NCBI GenBank assembly: GCA_038093975.1 | Contig: JBBPTG010000068.1 | Coordinates: 1-64,000, forward strand | Direction of reading: 5' to 3' | DNA: 64,000 nucleotides | DNA from: Chalciporus piperatus | Taxonomy: Eukaryota > Basidiomycota > Agaricomycetes > Boletales > Boletaceae | Shown: one piece after another, positions 47,691 through 60,100 of the stretch | How the letters are laid out: each line of letters starts with the position of its first letter | Position numbering within the stretch: the stretch's first letter is position 1 | Translations under genes and position numbers: made by a program | The notes under the pieces: model-generated | Database searches by the model: none | Told to the model about the DNA's origin: nothing | Seen by the model: only the letters and a program-made list of their open reading frames with translations

Positions 47691-49232
47691 TCACGAGTTT
47701 ACCTTCCAAAGTGGCCGCTTTCGCATTTTTCGAGTAATATGAACCGCACTTCCACTCATGTGACCCCCACCGAACGCAAGCACAACTGTCTCCTCTGATC
47801 CATGCCTGCGCGCAATACCCCTTTTCCTCAACTCTATAGCATCCTTCGCAAACTTAAAGCGACACTGATCAGAACCTGATATAATAATGGGTCAAGAAGT
47901 CACGACGCGGTGGGGAACCGTGAGCGCCACTCACCAATTTGGAAAGTGGGCGATTCCACAGCCGCCTTGAACATGTCGAAGGGTACGAGAGAAAATATCT
48001 GTAACAAGGTATCGCGACCGGGATGTCCTTGTGACGAGCCAGATTCGGACACTGTGGAAGAATATACTTGCAGCGTGTTGGGAAGTGTAGCCACGAGAAA
48101 ATGAAAGACATCCTCTCGTAGTCTGTGAGCGTATTGACCAAACACAGACGTCAGAGGTGGCTGAGGAATAAGTGAGTGGTCCGGTGACAAAGGGATGTTT
48201 TCAATGAATTCAAGCCATCCGGTGATCGTTTCCACACTGATGGATCGTCTGCAGGCTTCGTATGCATATCCACACAGGTCCTCCATCCCACCCAGCAGAC
48301 ACCCAGCCGCGAGAACGCCTCGTGCATTTTCGGGCCGAATCAGATTGATGGAAACGGACGAATAAAGGTATCCCAGAGCTGAGATGAAAAACGGTTATGA
48401 ATGATGGAACTGCTGACGCATCAAGCAAATACCTATGGCGAAACCCTGCGAATGTAATCGATCAGCCTGCCAAGTTCATAGGAACCAGATCAAAGGTTCC
48501 GTTCAACACGGCCTCCGAGGCGGCGGTTGTAGACGATAAGCATAATAGCAACCGGCCTTGATATGACGAGCGTCTGCAGACACGGTCGCCTTCTACTACG
48601 CCACCACCCGCACACGGCGGCGGAAATGAACGGAGACATGACCAACTTATATGGAACTCGTACCTCATGCGTGACCTCTGGTTCGTGATCGAGCTCCACG
48701 TATATTACACGCTGACCTCCTGTCTGGGGAGACGTGGACATTAAGTGGGCAAGAAATGGCGAGCGGGACAAAATTATTGCATGAAGTCGGTAGGAATTTT
48801 GGTGAACGTGCTAGATTTGCTTCCGTGACAATTGTGAGGAGGACTCTGAGAGTAATGTGCTTACAAGAATCGTGTCTGCATAATACTAACGCCATGTCAG
48901 AACAGCGAGCGTTTTTTTTTCACGAAGACACGGTTACTCACACCGGTTTGAAAGCCTGCATGGTACAAGTGGTTTACAATCTCCTCGTTGTGCAATTGGT
49001 ACGGTGTCCTGAGGAGTGGTTTAAAAGACCGTGAGTGACCGAGACATTGATAGAAAATGGATACCCACTGCGAATATCCGTTAGATACAGGAACTGAAGA
49101 TGCAACTGAGTGGTTTGCATCCGAGTCATCGCCGTACATGTGTTCAGGTTGATGAGAGATGGATGGGGTTAGACCACCATTGCTCGAGGAGTGACCGTTC
49201 AGACCTGAGCTGGATGAGGACGCTGAATTCAT
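47691..49232 (-). CDS. BTB/POZ domain protein
   Basis: The ATG at 49230-49232 opens MNSASSSSSGLNGHSSSNGG, a disordered Ser/Asn-rich N-terminus. After a short intron come PYQLHNEEIVNHLYHAGFQT, a small exon with YADTIL, then LHAIILSRSPFLAHLMSTSP and QRVIYVELDHEPEVTHE, the core BTB beta/alpha elements. The later exon has MEDLCGYAYEACRRSISVET and a helical region to VPFDMFKAAVESPTFQIG. The end is KFAKDAIELRKRGIARRHGS, AFGGGHMSGSAVHITRKMRK, RPLWKVNS, with the stop at 47691. BTB proteins often bring substrates to Cul3 ligases or regulate transcription. No zinc finger or Kelch repeat is visible. Confidence 0.82.
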
Positions 49233-49419
49233 GGTTTGTTTGACGGACGCGCAGTTTCTAATTCAAGTTGCTGTATCAGGTCGGTCACCCCAGCTCGGTG
49301 GAAACTTGCTCACAACTTTCCTCTCAAAGTTCCTCCATTGGCCCGTGACAGTTACAGCTCGTGACTGGTCACAATGTATATCAGACAGGGGTAAGCACAT
49401 CTACCAAACTTCGTCTTCC

Positions 49420-50318
49420 TCAGCTCTCCCTGGAAGAACACCACATTGTGAATCCATCGAAGTCCATTACTGTTCCAAATCCGCCTTCCCCTCCAATCAT
49501 TGCAACGAAATGAGTCATAAGGTTATGATTAACTCCGTTTCTCTCTGCCACGGGCCCACAGATAACGGGGTAGGAGGGCGGGACGGCAAGATACCGGGGT
49601 TCCTCGGATGCGTCTGATCGAAAAACCTGAAAATTTACCATTTCAATTATAGAAAGAATCCTGTGGAATAAGGGGAAGCAGCTTGGCTCACCATATGAGA
49701 TCTGTCCGATGCGAAGTTATCGAGATATACCTCGCCAGGGACCACCCTAAAGAGACTGATGACAGATGGTGAGTTTGACACCGACATAAAGAGGGGGCTC
49801 CGTTGAATGTCCCGGTACCTCTGATACTGCGCCGGGGCGCCAGAACCCAGTGGGAAGGTCTGATCAACATATTCTGAGATCCGGAATGAACTTTCGAAAG
49901 AACCAGCAAATTACTGATATATTACGTACCTTTCCAACGACATGGGACAGGAACATGGGTATCGAGATCATAGATCCAAGTATCACGCTCGTCGCTGGTC
50001 CGAGAAGAACTCAGCGATTGGTCACGCAGCGCTAAGACAACGTGATAATCCCAAATTACTGGTGAGCATCTGGATGATGCTATTCGTTGATTCCACAACG
50101 CAACCTGTGTAATAAGCTTCAGCTTTCCATGATATACCTGTTGAGCCCTTTGTTTCTATCACCGTTCTCGTCGGATTCGAGATAAATACAGCAAAAGCAT
50201 CCCACTGATGTGTTTCTCCAGATGGAGTAAGGAAACGCTTCAGGAGCAAATAGATGTTCTCTTCGCAGTAATAGCTTGTGTACACGCTGTCACTGTAGTC
50301 AGGAAGTGTGGAAGGCAT
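49420..50318 (-). CDS. NTAQ1: Protein N-terminal glutamine amidohydrolase (NTAQ1 family)
   Basis: The ATG at 50316-50318 gives MPSTLPDYSDSVYTSYYCEE, with NIYLLLKRFL and WDAFAVFISNPTRT. The next exons give VWNQRIASSRCSPVIWDYHV, TWIYDLDTHVPVPCRW, FRVVPGEVYLDNFASDRSHM and LAVPPSYPVICG. The end is GGFGTVMDFDGFTMWCSS, stop 49420. The Cys in YYCEE, the His in WDYHV and the Asp in YDLD match the catalytic triad of human NTAQ1. The enzyme converts N-terminal Gln to Glu so that the protein can be arginylated and degraded by the Arg/N-degron pathway. In fungi this activity also exists as the unrelated Nta1. Confidence 0.93.
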
Positions 50319-51449
50319 TGGGATCGAATTCGGACTCCGCTCAGCATACCGTCTCAGGGGGCTACCCCGGTCAATTTACTTTAGGTGTTGGAAGTATGAA
50401 AATCTAACAATCCATATGCTCTCCTGAAAGCGGGGGCTTGAAATTCGGTCAGAATGCTGCACCCCAAAAACGAGCGGCAGAGGACAATACCGGGCACAAT
50501 ATCTGGGAGTATCCTAGTGGTCACGAGAAAGTCTACCCCACGTCATGTATCTGTAAGAGGTTCCCGGAGATCGTGGATATTCTTGCTCTGCAAACGGACC
50601 TAGAGCGTCCTTACGAGCGCGTGCTCACTAAACTTGCCAGGAATTTGGAAATAGCTGGGAACGGACAAATGAGTCTATCCTGATCAACTGCAGGATCTTG
50701 GGGGCTGGGAAAAGATTATCCGGACGTGAGGTAGTCCACATAGGGGCTCCGCAGGGAACTTTCACAAGTGCGCTTGCTATCGCTGTTGGAATATACGCAA
50801 GACTTAGCGTTGGCTTGGAAGTTGATGGATGGGGGAACCGTTTCGCGCGTAACACCCCCATACAGCTACCGATGCACCGACTTGCCCGTTCCATCATTTG
50901 AACATCATAGCAAGAAAGCAGGTTGAGATCGAACGATGCGGGGCGAGTGGTACGTTGAATTATCGACGTTGTTATCAACAGGATAATGTCGGTAGCTGGG
51001 CCTCATGGAAGCATTCTGAGACAGTTGAATTTTTGGAGACGAAACGAAGAGAAGTAGCACATCGACTTCGCACCGTGAATGTTCGCACAGCCAAATTCTG
51101 CGCTCATAGCTAATCCATCTTTCGCACAAGCACAGGAAACACAGTGCCGGATGAAACCACAGCCGTTAGTCTACGCCCAGTTTATTCAAACCTGCGGAGG
51201 CGTTCAGAAATGGCCAGAATGAAGGCGGGAATGTACTTGGAGTATGCGAAAAACCTCTGAACGCAAGGCGTAGATCTGAGACAAGGTTTGAACTCTCGAT
51301 GCAGGTATTTACACGCATCGATGATATGTCCTTATGGATCCATCGCTCGGGGCCCCTTGACATCGAGAATCACGGACGAGGACGGCAAGGGGGCAAAAGT
51401 CAAGGCTGTGCGAACCGTGAGTGTATGGAAATATGATAGGCGTCGCATT
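50319..51449. other. Unassigned region
   Basis: About 1.1 kb between NTAQ1 and the 3' end of ATP12. Overlapping ORFs occur on both strands (plus 50438-50683 and 50698-50901; minus 50628-50978), none with a known domain. The plus ORF 50698-50901 looks mildly protein-like (GAGKRLSGREVVHIGAPQG), but no joining exons were found. Confidence 0.3.
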
Positions 51450-52596
51450 CTAGAACATATTGGTGACCAGACAAGCGGCACTTCCCAACTGCCGGCGCAC
51501 GTCATGATAATCTACATCGTGGGCTGTGGATGAGAGACAATCAGTAAGCATTCTTGGCGTCGGGCTTCGGAGTACCACATGCAAAGTGGCCGAAACTCAC
51601 AGTCTTCAACTTCCCCCCATCTCTCTATCTGACTTGCGACCTCAACTTGAGCAGCAAGAGCCGCTTGCTCTGCGGTCAAATGCCGCTTGACAAGGGCTAA
51701 AGAGATGAGGAATGATTTTGTGATATAGGTGACCCTCTCCATGGCTGCAAAGAGGATTATTTCACTTGTCAGCTGGAGCAGAGACTCATGACATACCTGC
51801 CAATTCCCAAGAATCCATCTGCGCCAAGACGTCGTTGAATGTCTGTCGCGTTCGCTCAGGTTGCGAATGAAACAGAACCGATCGATGAATGTGAATTTCG
51901 ACGTCAAACGTAGTTCTGGCCCACTCAAGAATCGGGTCCCAGTGCATTTCTTGGAGCTTCACGAGGGGCTCGGGATCGTCGTGGTGAAAGCTATGTAGAC
52001 TGTGAGTACGCCTCGATATTGTTCCGCAATAACTGACCAGATAGTGTCTGTGTCTAGGTAGTCGAGTAATGCCACCCGAACTGCTGCACAAGTTTCCTCG
52101 TCGCGCAGAGCGTCGATAGCCCTGGATGCGACGGACGTCTAACAAGCGGTGGTTCACATTTCTTCCAAGATTTGAACAAAGTCGCTCACCATTGGCAGAG
52201 TGTGCGGTTTCAGTATCGTGTCCTGATTTTCCCATTCGTCCGCGATTAATGTGGCCGCCAAAAGTTTGTTCTCCGGTAATAGCAGAGTATTACCAGACGG
52301 CGTCTTTAATGCACGCTTATCCAGCGTAATAGCAATTACATTCGTCCTGCTGTCAATTCCGACGGTCTTCCAGAAACGCTTTAATGTTTTCTCGGCTCCT
52401 TGAGTTGTTCGTGAGTGCAGTTCGCTAGGTTACAATTGAAGAACGCACGATTAGTTTCCGAGACGACTTGACCCTCCTCGGTCGTGGTCGTGTAACCTCG
52501 AAAAGCCGAAGGTTTTGTGCGCGACCAATATGAGGGCGTAGATGCCCGAGTAACGAGGCTCGGGCGAACCCAGCAGAACGCTCTCCGACAGGACAT
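51450..52596 (-). CDS. ATP12: Mitochondrial F1-ATPase assembly factor ATP12
   Basis: The ATG at 52594-52596 begins MSCRRAFCWVRPSLVTRAST, an Arg/Ser-rich presumed mitochondrial presequence. Exons give RFWKTVGIDSRTNVIAITLD, KRALKTPSGNTLLLPENKLL, ADEWENQDTILKPHTLPMV, RAIDALRDEETCAAVRVALL and DYLDTDTI. Then come EPLVKLQEMHWDPILEWART and, last, MERVTYITKSFLISLALVKR, VEVASQIERWGEVED and the terminal HDVDYHDVRRQLGSAACLV. Stop at 51450. The WGEVED-HDVD block is the family signature. ATP12 chaperones the F1 alpha subunit before assembly with beta. Divergent from MSH3, 159 bp apart. Confidence 0.93.
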
Positions 52597-52755
52597 AGTA
52601 GCTCTCGACGTGACTGTCGCTGTTAATTCCAGAATTCCAGAACTGGAACACGCGAAAAAGACTATAATTACCACGTGACAAAGTGACGTCACGTGTTAGA
52701 GGGGTAGAGAACTTGAAGTTGGACGCGACTTGGACCGTACTAACTCGAACTGTTC
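52597..52755. promoter_or_regulatory. Divergent promoter with CRE and E-box palindromes (ATP12 / MSH3)
   Basis: A 159-bp interval between start codons. It contains CACGTG at 52672-52677, the full CRE palindrome TGACGTCA at 52684-52691 and a second CACGTG overlapping it at 52690-52695. A direct repeat of TTCCAGAA (52627-52634 and 52635-52642), resembling heat-shock half sites though not in 10-bp phase, lies nearer ATP12. bZIP or bHLH control is inference. Confidence 0.5.
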
Positions 52756-55700
52756 ATGATGAGTCGGAAGGCGACAAGTAAGGACTTGAACATTGCCTCA
52801 GACGCGCAGTCTCGTATTTCCTCCTTCTTCTCATCTCCTCAGAAGAAGCGCCCACTCGAGTCCAATGCGACAATTGACTTGACGCTAGAAGACTCCGAAA
52901 TCGATGAACAACCACGCATCAAGAAGCTCAAAGTCGGAAGGGGAAATCCCCTCGATCAGTGGCGTTTTGACACCTCTCAGAAGTCTACCGCCGGGGGACC
53001 CGTCGCGCTAGATGACGAGGCGAAGAAGAGGCGCCGTGCAGAGTTCGAACGCGTCCTTCTGAGAGAGAACAGCAGCGTTGCACGTCAAAAGCGTCAGCAA
53101 GACCATGATATCCATTCATCCGAGGACGAGTCTCCCCAGGAGCCAGACGACGGCCCCGAGTCCGATGTTTCTGACACAGCGTTTAGGGAACTGAAAGAAA
53201 TGTTCTCCCACAAGTCTAAGAAGTTGAAGGGCAAGACACGAGTCACATCGTCGGGTAAAAGGAAAGGAACTTCGGAAGAACTTGGTCCCAGCGGACAGCC
53301 ATACACGCCCGCAGAGCTACAGGCAAGTTTCATTGTCTACTTGAATATCATATTACTAGATGATTGTTCAATGCAGTCGTTGAAATTTATCAAGGATAAC
53401 CCCGGTGTCGTTTTGATGATTGAATTGGGTTATAAATACTATTTCTACGAAGACAGTGCTTCGGTGTGTGGTGTTCTTGCTTATTGGCGGGGCATTGCTT
53501 ATTCTCATCGACAGATTGCCAGTCGGGAATTGGGCATAATCGCATACCCCCGTCGCAATATGCTGACCGCTTCAATTCCAGTCCATCGTCGTGACGTACA
53601 TCTCAAGAAGTAAGTCCTCGACAATACCACATTGCGCGTCGTTTACATTGGATCAGGCTTCTCTCCCAGGGGCACAAAGTTGGAATTGTCGAACAAATAG
53701 AGACTGCGGCATTGAAGAAAGCCAGTGACACTAGGAACACGCTCTTTGAACGAAAGTTGACTCATCTTTATACGGCCACAACGTAAGGGGGTAGTGAAAC
53801 CCGTCCCTCCGCATGTTGACAACTATCAATAGCTATGTTGATGAGCTCGGTTCCGTCGACGATTCGGACAAACATGCGGCCCCCCCTCTCGTTTGTTTTA
53901 CGGAAATCCCCAGGGCCGGTGGTAATTCCGAAGACCTCGTATCAATAAGCATCATCGCAATCACGCCCAGCACCGGGGATGTCGTTTGGGATGAATTCGA
54001 CGGTCAGTTCAGACGCAATGGTTCATTTATGCTCCTTTTCACACGAAACACACCAGATACCGTAATGCGCTCTGAGCTTGAGGTATGCCTCCTATGGGTT
54101 TGCAATTTATCACATTCACGGATATTTAGACCCGACTGGTCCACACTCGCCCTGCCGAGCTCGTACTTCCCGAACAAGGACTGAGTAAACTCACTGAAAA
54201 GGTCCTGAGCCACTTCGCTGGGTCAGTATTTCCATCCGTCACCCCTAAAAGGCTAAATTTGTTCTCGAAGGTCTACGCACAGTGGGCAGAAGATACGCAT
54301 TGAGCGCTACGCGAACGGGATGGCATTTTCTGCGGCTTTTGACTTCGTGACAGAATTTTACTCTGACAAGACAAAAGCTGATTCAAAGGATACCTTGATG
54401 GGTCAGTTCTCTGTCTTATTATTTGACGGAGAGGTTTACCATGATATCGTGCAGAAGGACTTCTCGGCGTGATCAGCAGCTTCCCACAACAAGTCATAAT
54501 TGCGTTGGCGCATGCTATTAAATACCTCTCGTCGTTTCACATTGCGGACGCTTTCTTGGGCGCTAGGTTTTTCACGAGGTTCACCGACAGAACGCACATG
54601 CTTCTAAATGCTAGTACGTTGACCAATCTGTATGTTCCTTAATTTCCGCTATGTTCAGGGGCTGACGGAGTCTTTGCAGGGAAGTGTACCAAAACCAGAC
54701 CGACTACGCTACCAAGGGATCTCTCATCTGGGTTCTAGATCGCACTTCAACCAAATTCGGTGCAAGGTTGTTGAAGAGTTGGGTAGGTCGACCGCTCACG
54801 GACAGACGGTTAGTCTCCTTTGATATCCGTATTATTGACTAACACATGGCTGCAGACTTCTCCAGGATAGGATAGATGCCATTGACGAGATAGTTACCAG
54901 TTCGTCGGAACAATTGGTCGCACTTCGACAGGTTTTGAAGAAGCTGCCGGACCTAGCCAAGGGGTTATGTCGGATTCAGTACGGCAAGGTCAGATCTAAC
55001 ATTCTGTAAACCGTGGTCAACGGTCTCATGGAAAAGCTCGTAGTGTTCACCTCAAGAACTCGCTATCTTACTCCCCGCTCTGAAACGCCTCACCACTGCG
55101 TTTGACGCTTTCGAAGAGAGTTCTCTGGGCAGCTTCAAGTCCAAACTATTGAACGAAATCATCCTTTCTTTACCCCCAATCAAGGGTCCCGTCCAGGAGT
55201 GTCTAAGTGTAATTTCCTTGAAGGATGCGGCTGAGGGGAAGAAGGAATCGCTATGGACTGATTCGCAGCGATTTCCCGCCCTTGCGGAATTCAGACTCGT
55301 GAGCCTCTCACCCCTTCGTACCGCTGTCGGTCTGATTTTTGCAGATGATTCAAACCGTCGAAACTGAACTCGCCGAGGAACTGAAGCGAAGTATAAAGTT
55401 TTGCTCCACCATCGATGGTCAGTTACTGATCAGACCCCAGTTCGCAAAATTCTTAGAATGCCGTCGCTCCAGTGGAGTATTGTGTTAGGGACCGAAGTAC
55501 GTCATTTGTGGCGCCCCTCAATGACGGTGATTCATAACCATCATGATTCTTGGTACCTAGTTCCTCGTGGAGGTCAAGAAGTCCGATAACAAAGATATCC
55601 CAGTGAGTTGGGAACAGGTATCAAGGTAAAATCGTCATATATCCAGATGAATTGTACTCTGACACCTCATCGCAGTACGAAGTACTACAGGCGATATCAT

Positions 55701-56919
55701 ACGCCAGAGGTCAAAAGGCTGATTCAAGAACGTGCGAGATACCAGGAGTTGCTCGCTGCCGAAGCCAGCAAAGCGTACAGCACGTTCCTGGATGAGATCG
55801 TCCAATCCCACTATTCCCTGCTACGGGATGCTATCAACAAACTTGCGGTTGCCGATTGTCTCCTCAGCCTTGCTCATGTTGCTCTCCAGAATGGTTATGT
55901 ACGCCCAGAGCTCACTGACGAAGACGTCCTCGATATCATAGATGGCCGGCATCCGATGGTGGAAAATTTAAGGTCTGATCCCTTTGTTCCGAACTCTCTT
56001 TCCATGGGAGGAGATTCCCCGCGTAGTGTGATCATAACGGGTCCGAACATGGGGGGCAAGAGTTCCGCTGTTCGGATGGTTGCCTTAATTGCAATCATGG
56101 CTCAAATTGGGTCTTACGTACCTGCTAAGTCTGCCAAGATAGGGATGTGCGACGGAATTATTACGAGGATGGGCGGTAAGTTCTTCATTCCTGCTGACTG
56201 GGCACCCGATACATGATCTGACTCTGGTTATGGCAGCATCTGACGAGTTGGCGCGCGGCCGATCGACATTCATGGTCGAAATGACAGAGACAAATGAGAT
56301 CTTGAAGACAGCGTCCCCTAAAAGTCTTGTGATCCTGGACGAGCTTGGAAGAGGAACTTCGACAGCAGACGGTGTACCGTGTTTCTACTCTTGTCTCAAG
56401 TGAAGCGGGTTACTCAAAAAGGATACAGATGGCAATCGCGGATGCAGTCCTTCAACACCTGGTGGAAAATATCAAGTGCAAAACGTTGTTCATCACGCAT
56501 TATCCCCTCGTAGCCATTGATTTGGAGCGAAGATTCCCTGATGACGTTCGGAACGTGCACATGGGATACACGACCGACAGCCGCATTGACGGCAGCAGAG
56601 TTGTGACGTTCCTGTATCGGCTGACCAGTGGCTTCGCTGAAGAATCTTTTGGGGTAGAATGTGCAAGACTTGCAGGCATTCCAGAGCGGATTCTCAGTGT
56701 GGCCACAGAACGCTCCGAAATGTGCCGAACTGCTATCGAGTCACGCAGCAGACTCAACAGGTGAGTGTTAAACTGGCTTAGATGCTGGTAGACTCAGGAA
56801 TGTACTCCACCAGAGCACGACGTTGCGTGCAACTTATCGCTCAAGGCCTCTCGGATCCGCAGAATAGGACAGCACTACAAGCGCTCCGCGCAAAGATGGG
56901 ACCTTCTTCAGAGGCGTAG
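52756..56919 (+). CDS. MSH3: DNA mismatch repair protein MSH3
   Basis: The start is ATG 52756 or the adjacent in-frame ATG 52759. The N-terminus has a PCNA-interacting box [10 protein letters not shown] (about 52807-52836). The mismatch-binding domain reads [27 protein letters not shown] and [20 protein letters not shown], then [20 protein letters not shown] and LTHLYTATT. Those are Msh3-specific. Connector and lever regions follow over many exons. The ATPase has Walker [14 protein letters not shown] (about 56030-56070), [14 protein letters not shown], Walker [17 protein letters not shown] and LFITHYP. The end is [20 protein letters not shown], then a last exon ending at 56917-56919. MutS-beta (Msh2-Msh3) recognises insertion-deletion loops. 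All ATPase motifs are intact. Confidence 0.93.
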
Positions 56920-57150
56920 TTCACAAACTGCACCTCTCCTGACGCTCTCAGCTCTGTTTCGCTGTGCTGGCCTGATACTACCTTTTAGTGAACCCCTCTG
57001 TCGAGTGGTGTATGTGGTATAAATCAAGCATAGACTGTACATGACGCTTGGGCAAAGTGTTTCAATCTCGGGGCCTGGCTTGCATCCTCTATCCTTCAGG
57101 AAATGGAGCCGTGTACGCAGAATTAACATAACTCTGCATCGTATTGGATA

Positions 57151-60100
57151 CTATGATTTACTTTTCTTTTGTTTCTTCCGAGTCGACTTTTGGGAGGTTT
57201 CGGCCACCGCTATCTCGTCCACCTCCGCCTTGCGTTTCCCTCCGTCTTTGCTCTGCCCTGCTGGTCGGCTTTGGGCGACGGCCGATTCCACTTGATGGCA
57301 CATGTTCAACACAGACGGGGATGATTTGAAACGATTGCTTGAAGATAGCTTGCTATGCAGTGCCGTCCATGCGTCCGAATCCCAAACCCCAACAGTTGAT
57401 GACTCCGCTGTCTTGCGGGTCTGACGGATGCAAAGTAGGACGACCTTGAGAATGTCCTTGACTTGAGCAGGCGAAAGACCGTGGTCATCCTCAATAGAAT
57501 CATTGACCAGATCAATGACCGTCTTCTGCAGAGCCTTCTGGAATGCTGCCATCGCCGCCGGTTGTTCGCCCTGCGTTTGGTGAGCAACCGCTGTGGATTG
57601 CCCTAGGCATAAAAATCACATACCTTATCGGGCTGGCTCAGGATGACGTGCAAAAGCTGGAACGCTTGGCACTTCCTGTATAAGTTGACTGCTTTCGAGG
57701 AAGACTCCAAGACTTTGTCCCGTAATTTCCATCCCAGAGCGGGGAAGCGACGTGCCCAGTCCTGGAAGAAGCTGAATGCGAGCTGGGACGCTTTCCGGGA
57801 CATATAGTCGTCGAGGGATTCAAGATATACGCTGATTGCTGCATCCTCCGCGTTCACGGAGATCAAGATCCTGCACAAGTAAAGGCTGCTCTGGCTGAGG
57901 ACGGACAGGGTGTCGGAACCGCGCGACTTTCGTGCCCGCAGGTGTATCTCTCGGAGAATGGTCTCAGCTTCATCTTGCGGCACGGTGGTAGGTACGTCCT
58001 TTGACTTGGCCAGTCGACTTTTGAGGATACCGCTTGCTTTGTCGGATAATTGGCGTTCGTCCATGCCGCTCTTGGTCGCGAGTTCGATTAACGGGAGAAC
58101 GAGTCGAGCGTTAAGAAGACTCTGAGGCTCTCGCTTGACAAAGATGTCGATAAGATCGAGCACTCTGTTCTTGAAATGCGTTGCTTCCCGTTGAGCGTCT
58201 ACCCCTGGCACGACATCAGCACCGAAAGAGACACGTAAAAATAACGAGAAACGGAACCTTTTTTGGATTTTCGTTCCGTGGTTCTTGACTTGAAGATTTC
58301 AGCAAGGTGTTCATCGATGGCCATCATCTGGTCATCGTCCATGACTTCTCCTTCGTCAGACTCTTCGTCGTCCTCTCCAGCATCCATCCCGTTGGCTTTA
58401 AGGGCTTCCTCGATCTTCTTGCGGACTTCGTCGGCAGACTCGTCATTCCCTTCCTCAGAGTCGCTCTCGTCTTCGGATCCCTCTTCCTCCGAGCTCTCCT
58501 CGTCTTCCTCCGCCTCCTCGTCCTTTTCGTCGCTTCCGCTCTCGTCGCCACTGCCTATCTCCTCATCGTCATCATCAATCAACTCGCTCGGATCCCGCCG
58601 TTCCAATTGCTATTGAATGCTTGTTATTACGCCCAAGTCCGGAGAAACCCTAAACAGGGGACTCACGCTAAGAATCAATTCCACAGTACTCTCTTGAACG
58701 GCACTCGAAACGCGCGAAAACGACTCGTTGGCGACCGACCGAGTGAATGAACTGGCGTTTTCTAGGAAGCCGATGATGAGGTCTACAAGGACGTCTATAG
58801 GAGCCGGTTCGTCCTCTGAAGGTGGTGTGGGCTGGGATTTAAATTTCTTGGATTTTTTCGGCGTCTTCTCGCTTGAGAACATCTTGGAAGTCGCTTCGAG
58901 GGATGTCTGAGGAGCGAACAAACAGTTAAGGCGATAGGAAACGGAGGTGTGTGAAGGCTACAGACCTTGAGAGTCTCGAGAGTACCCGCCTCGCCGCAGC
59001 GGCCTTGAAGAAGGAAGGAAGACAGAACCAATTCAAATCCTCTCTCAACCTCTCTTTTGTCCTCGCCGATCTGTTAGGGCGCATATTAATATGCCGATGA
59101 AACGGGAGAAAGATGTGAGCATACTTTTCTCAGCTGGGCAATCGCTTTCTCGGTCTTTGCGAAGAGAGCTAGAGCATCCTCGTCGAGCTCGATCAGGGCC
59201 TTCGCGTGTTTTGCGTCCTTGTCCAACAAAACAAGGGTAGCCAGGACTTTAGAGATCCAGAACTCTCCATCGGATGCAATGGCTGTCTCCTTGCGCGTTT
59301 GTTCACCTACTATGTGCATAAATAGGGATGGGAACATCAATGGAGAGGGGAACCGAACCTTGCTTCACGACCGTAAGCTGACTGGTGAGCTCAGCAAGGC
59401 AGCCAAGTAATCTTGTCCGACAATGCGGCTGAACGTCTTCCGTGAATGGTGGTGAAGGAATTATGCGCAACTGTCCCATCACCGTAAGATTAACAAGGCA
59501 TTAACGGGACAACCACACTCCCGACGTACCGCCTGAATACTACTTTTCTCGGACTTCTTTCGCACAACGAAAAGTCCGTTGACGATATACCAGTCGAGGA
59601 TAATTTGTATCCAGTCGTCACTTTTTGGTATCGAGCCGTTGCGAATAAGGGATGCAAATTGATCTACGATCCATATTCGGCGGGAAGTAATCGTAGAAGA
59701 TTCCCTATCGCTCTACATCTCAGTTCTCAGTACACAAAAGAGAGGAAGACAAACGTACTCTTCGGTATTCTTTGGTGCGTTCACTTGGTCGAGTAAGGAG
59801 AGGACATAACTCTTGATTCCCCCAGCGTCCATCACAGTCAGTATAGACTCGACTGTTTTCGTCCGCGTCAGTTTGTCAAACTGTCCACTTCCGTTAACTC
59901 CCGTCAATTGGAGAATTAATGGAAACCCTAGTGAGGGCGAATTTTGAACAAGTGTCTGGATGTGTTTTGCCTATCCATTGTGCGTCAGGAAACCCAAAGA
60001 CCAACTGCGAAATCCGTGCAACATACCACATCGTGTGATATTTTGTGTAGGTAGCGATCCTTATTTGAAAGATGGTTTATCCAAGACCGCATGAGATTTT

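Noticed and set aside
58263..58616. Serine-rich plus ORF
   Set aside because: Antisense of the acidic Glu/Asp tract of POL5.
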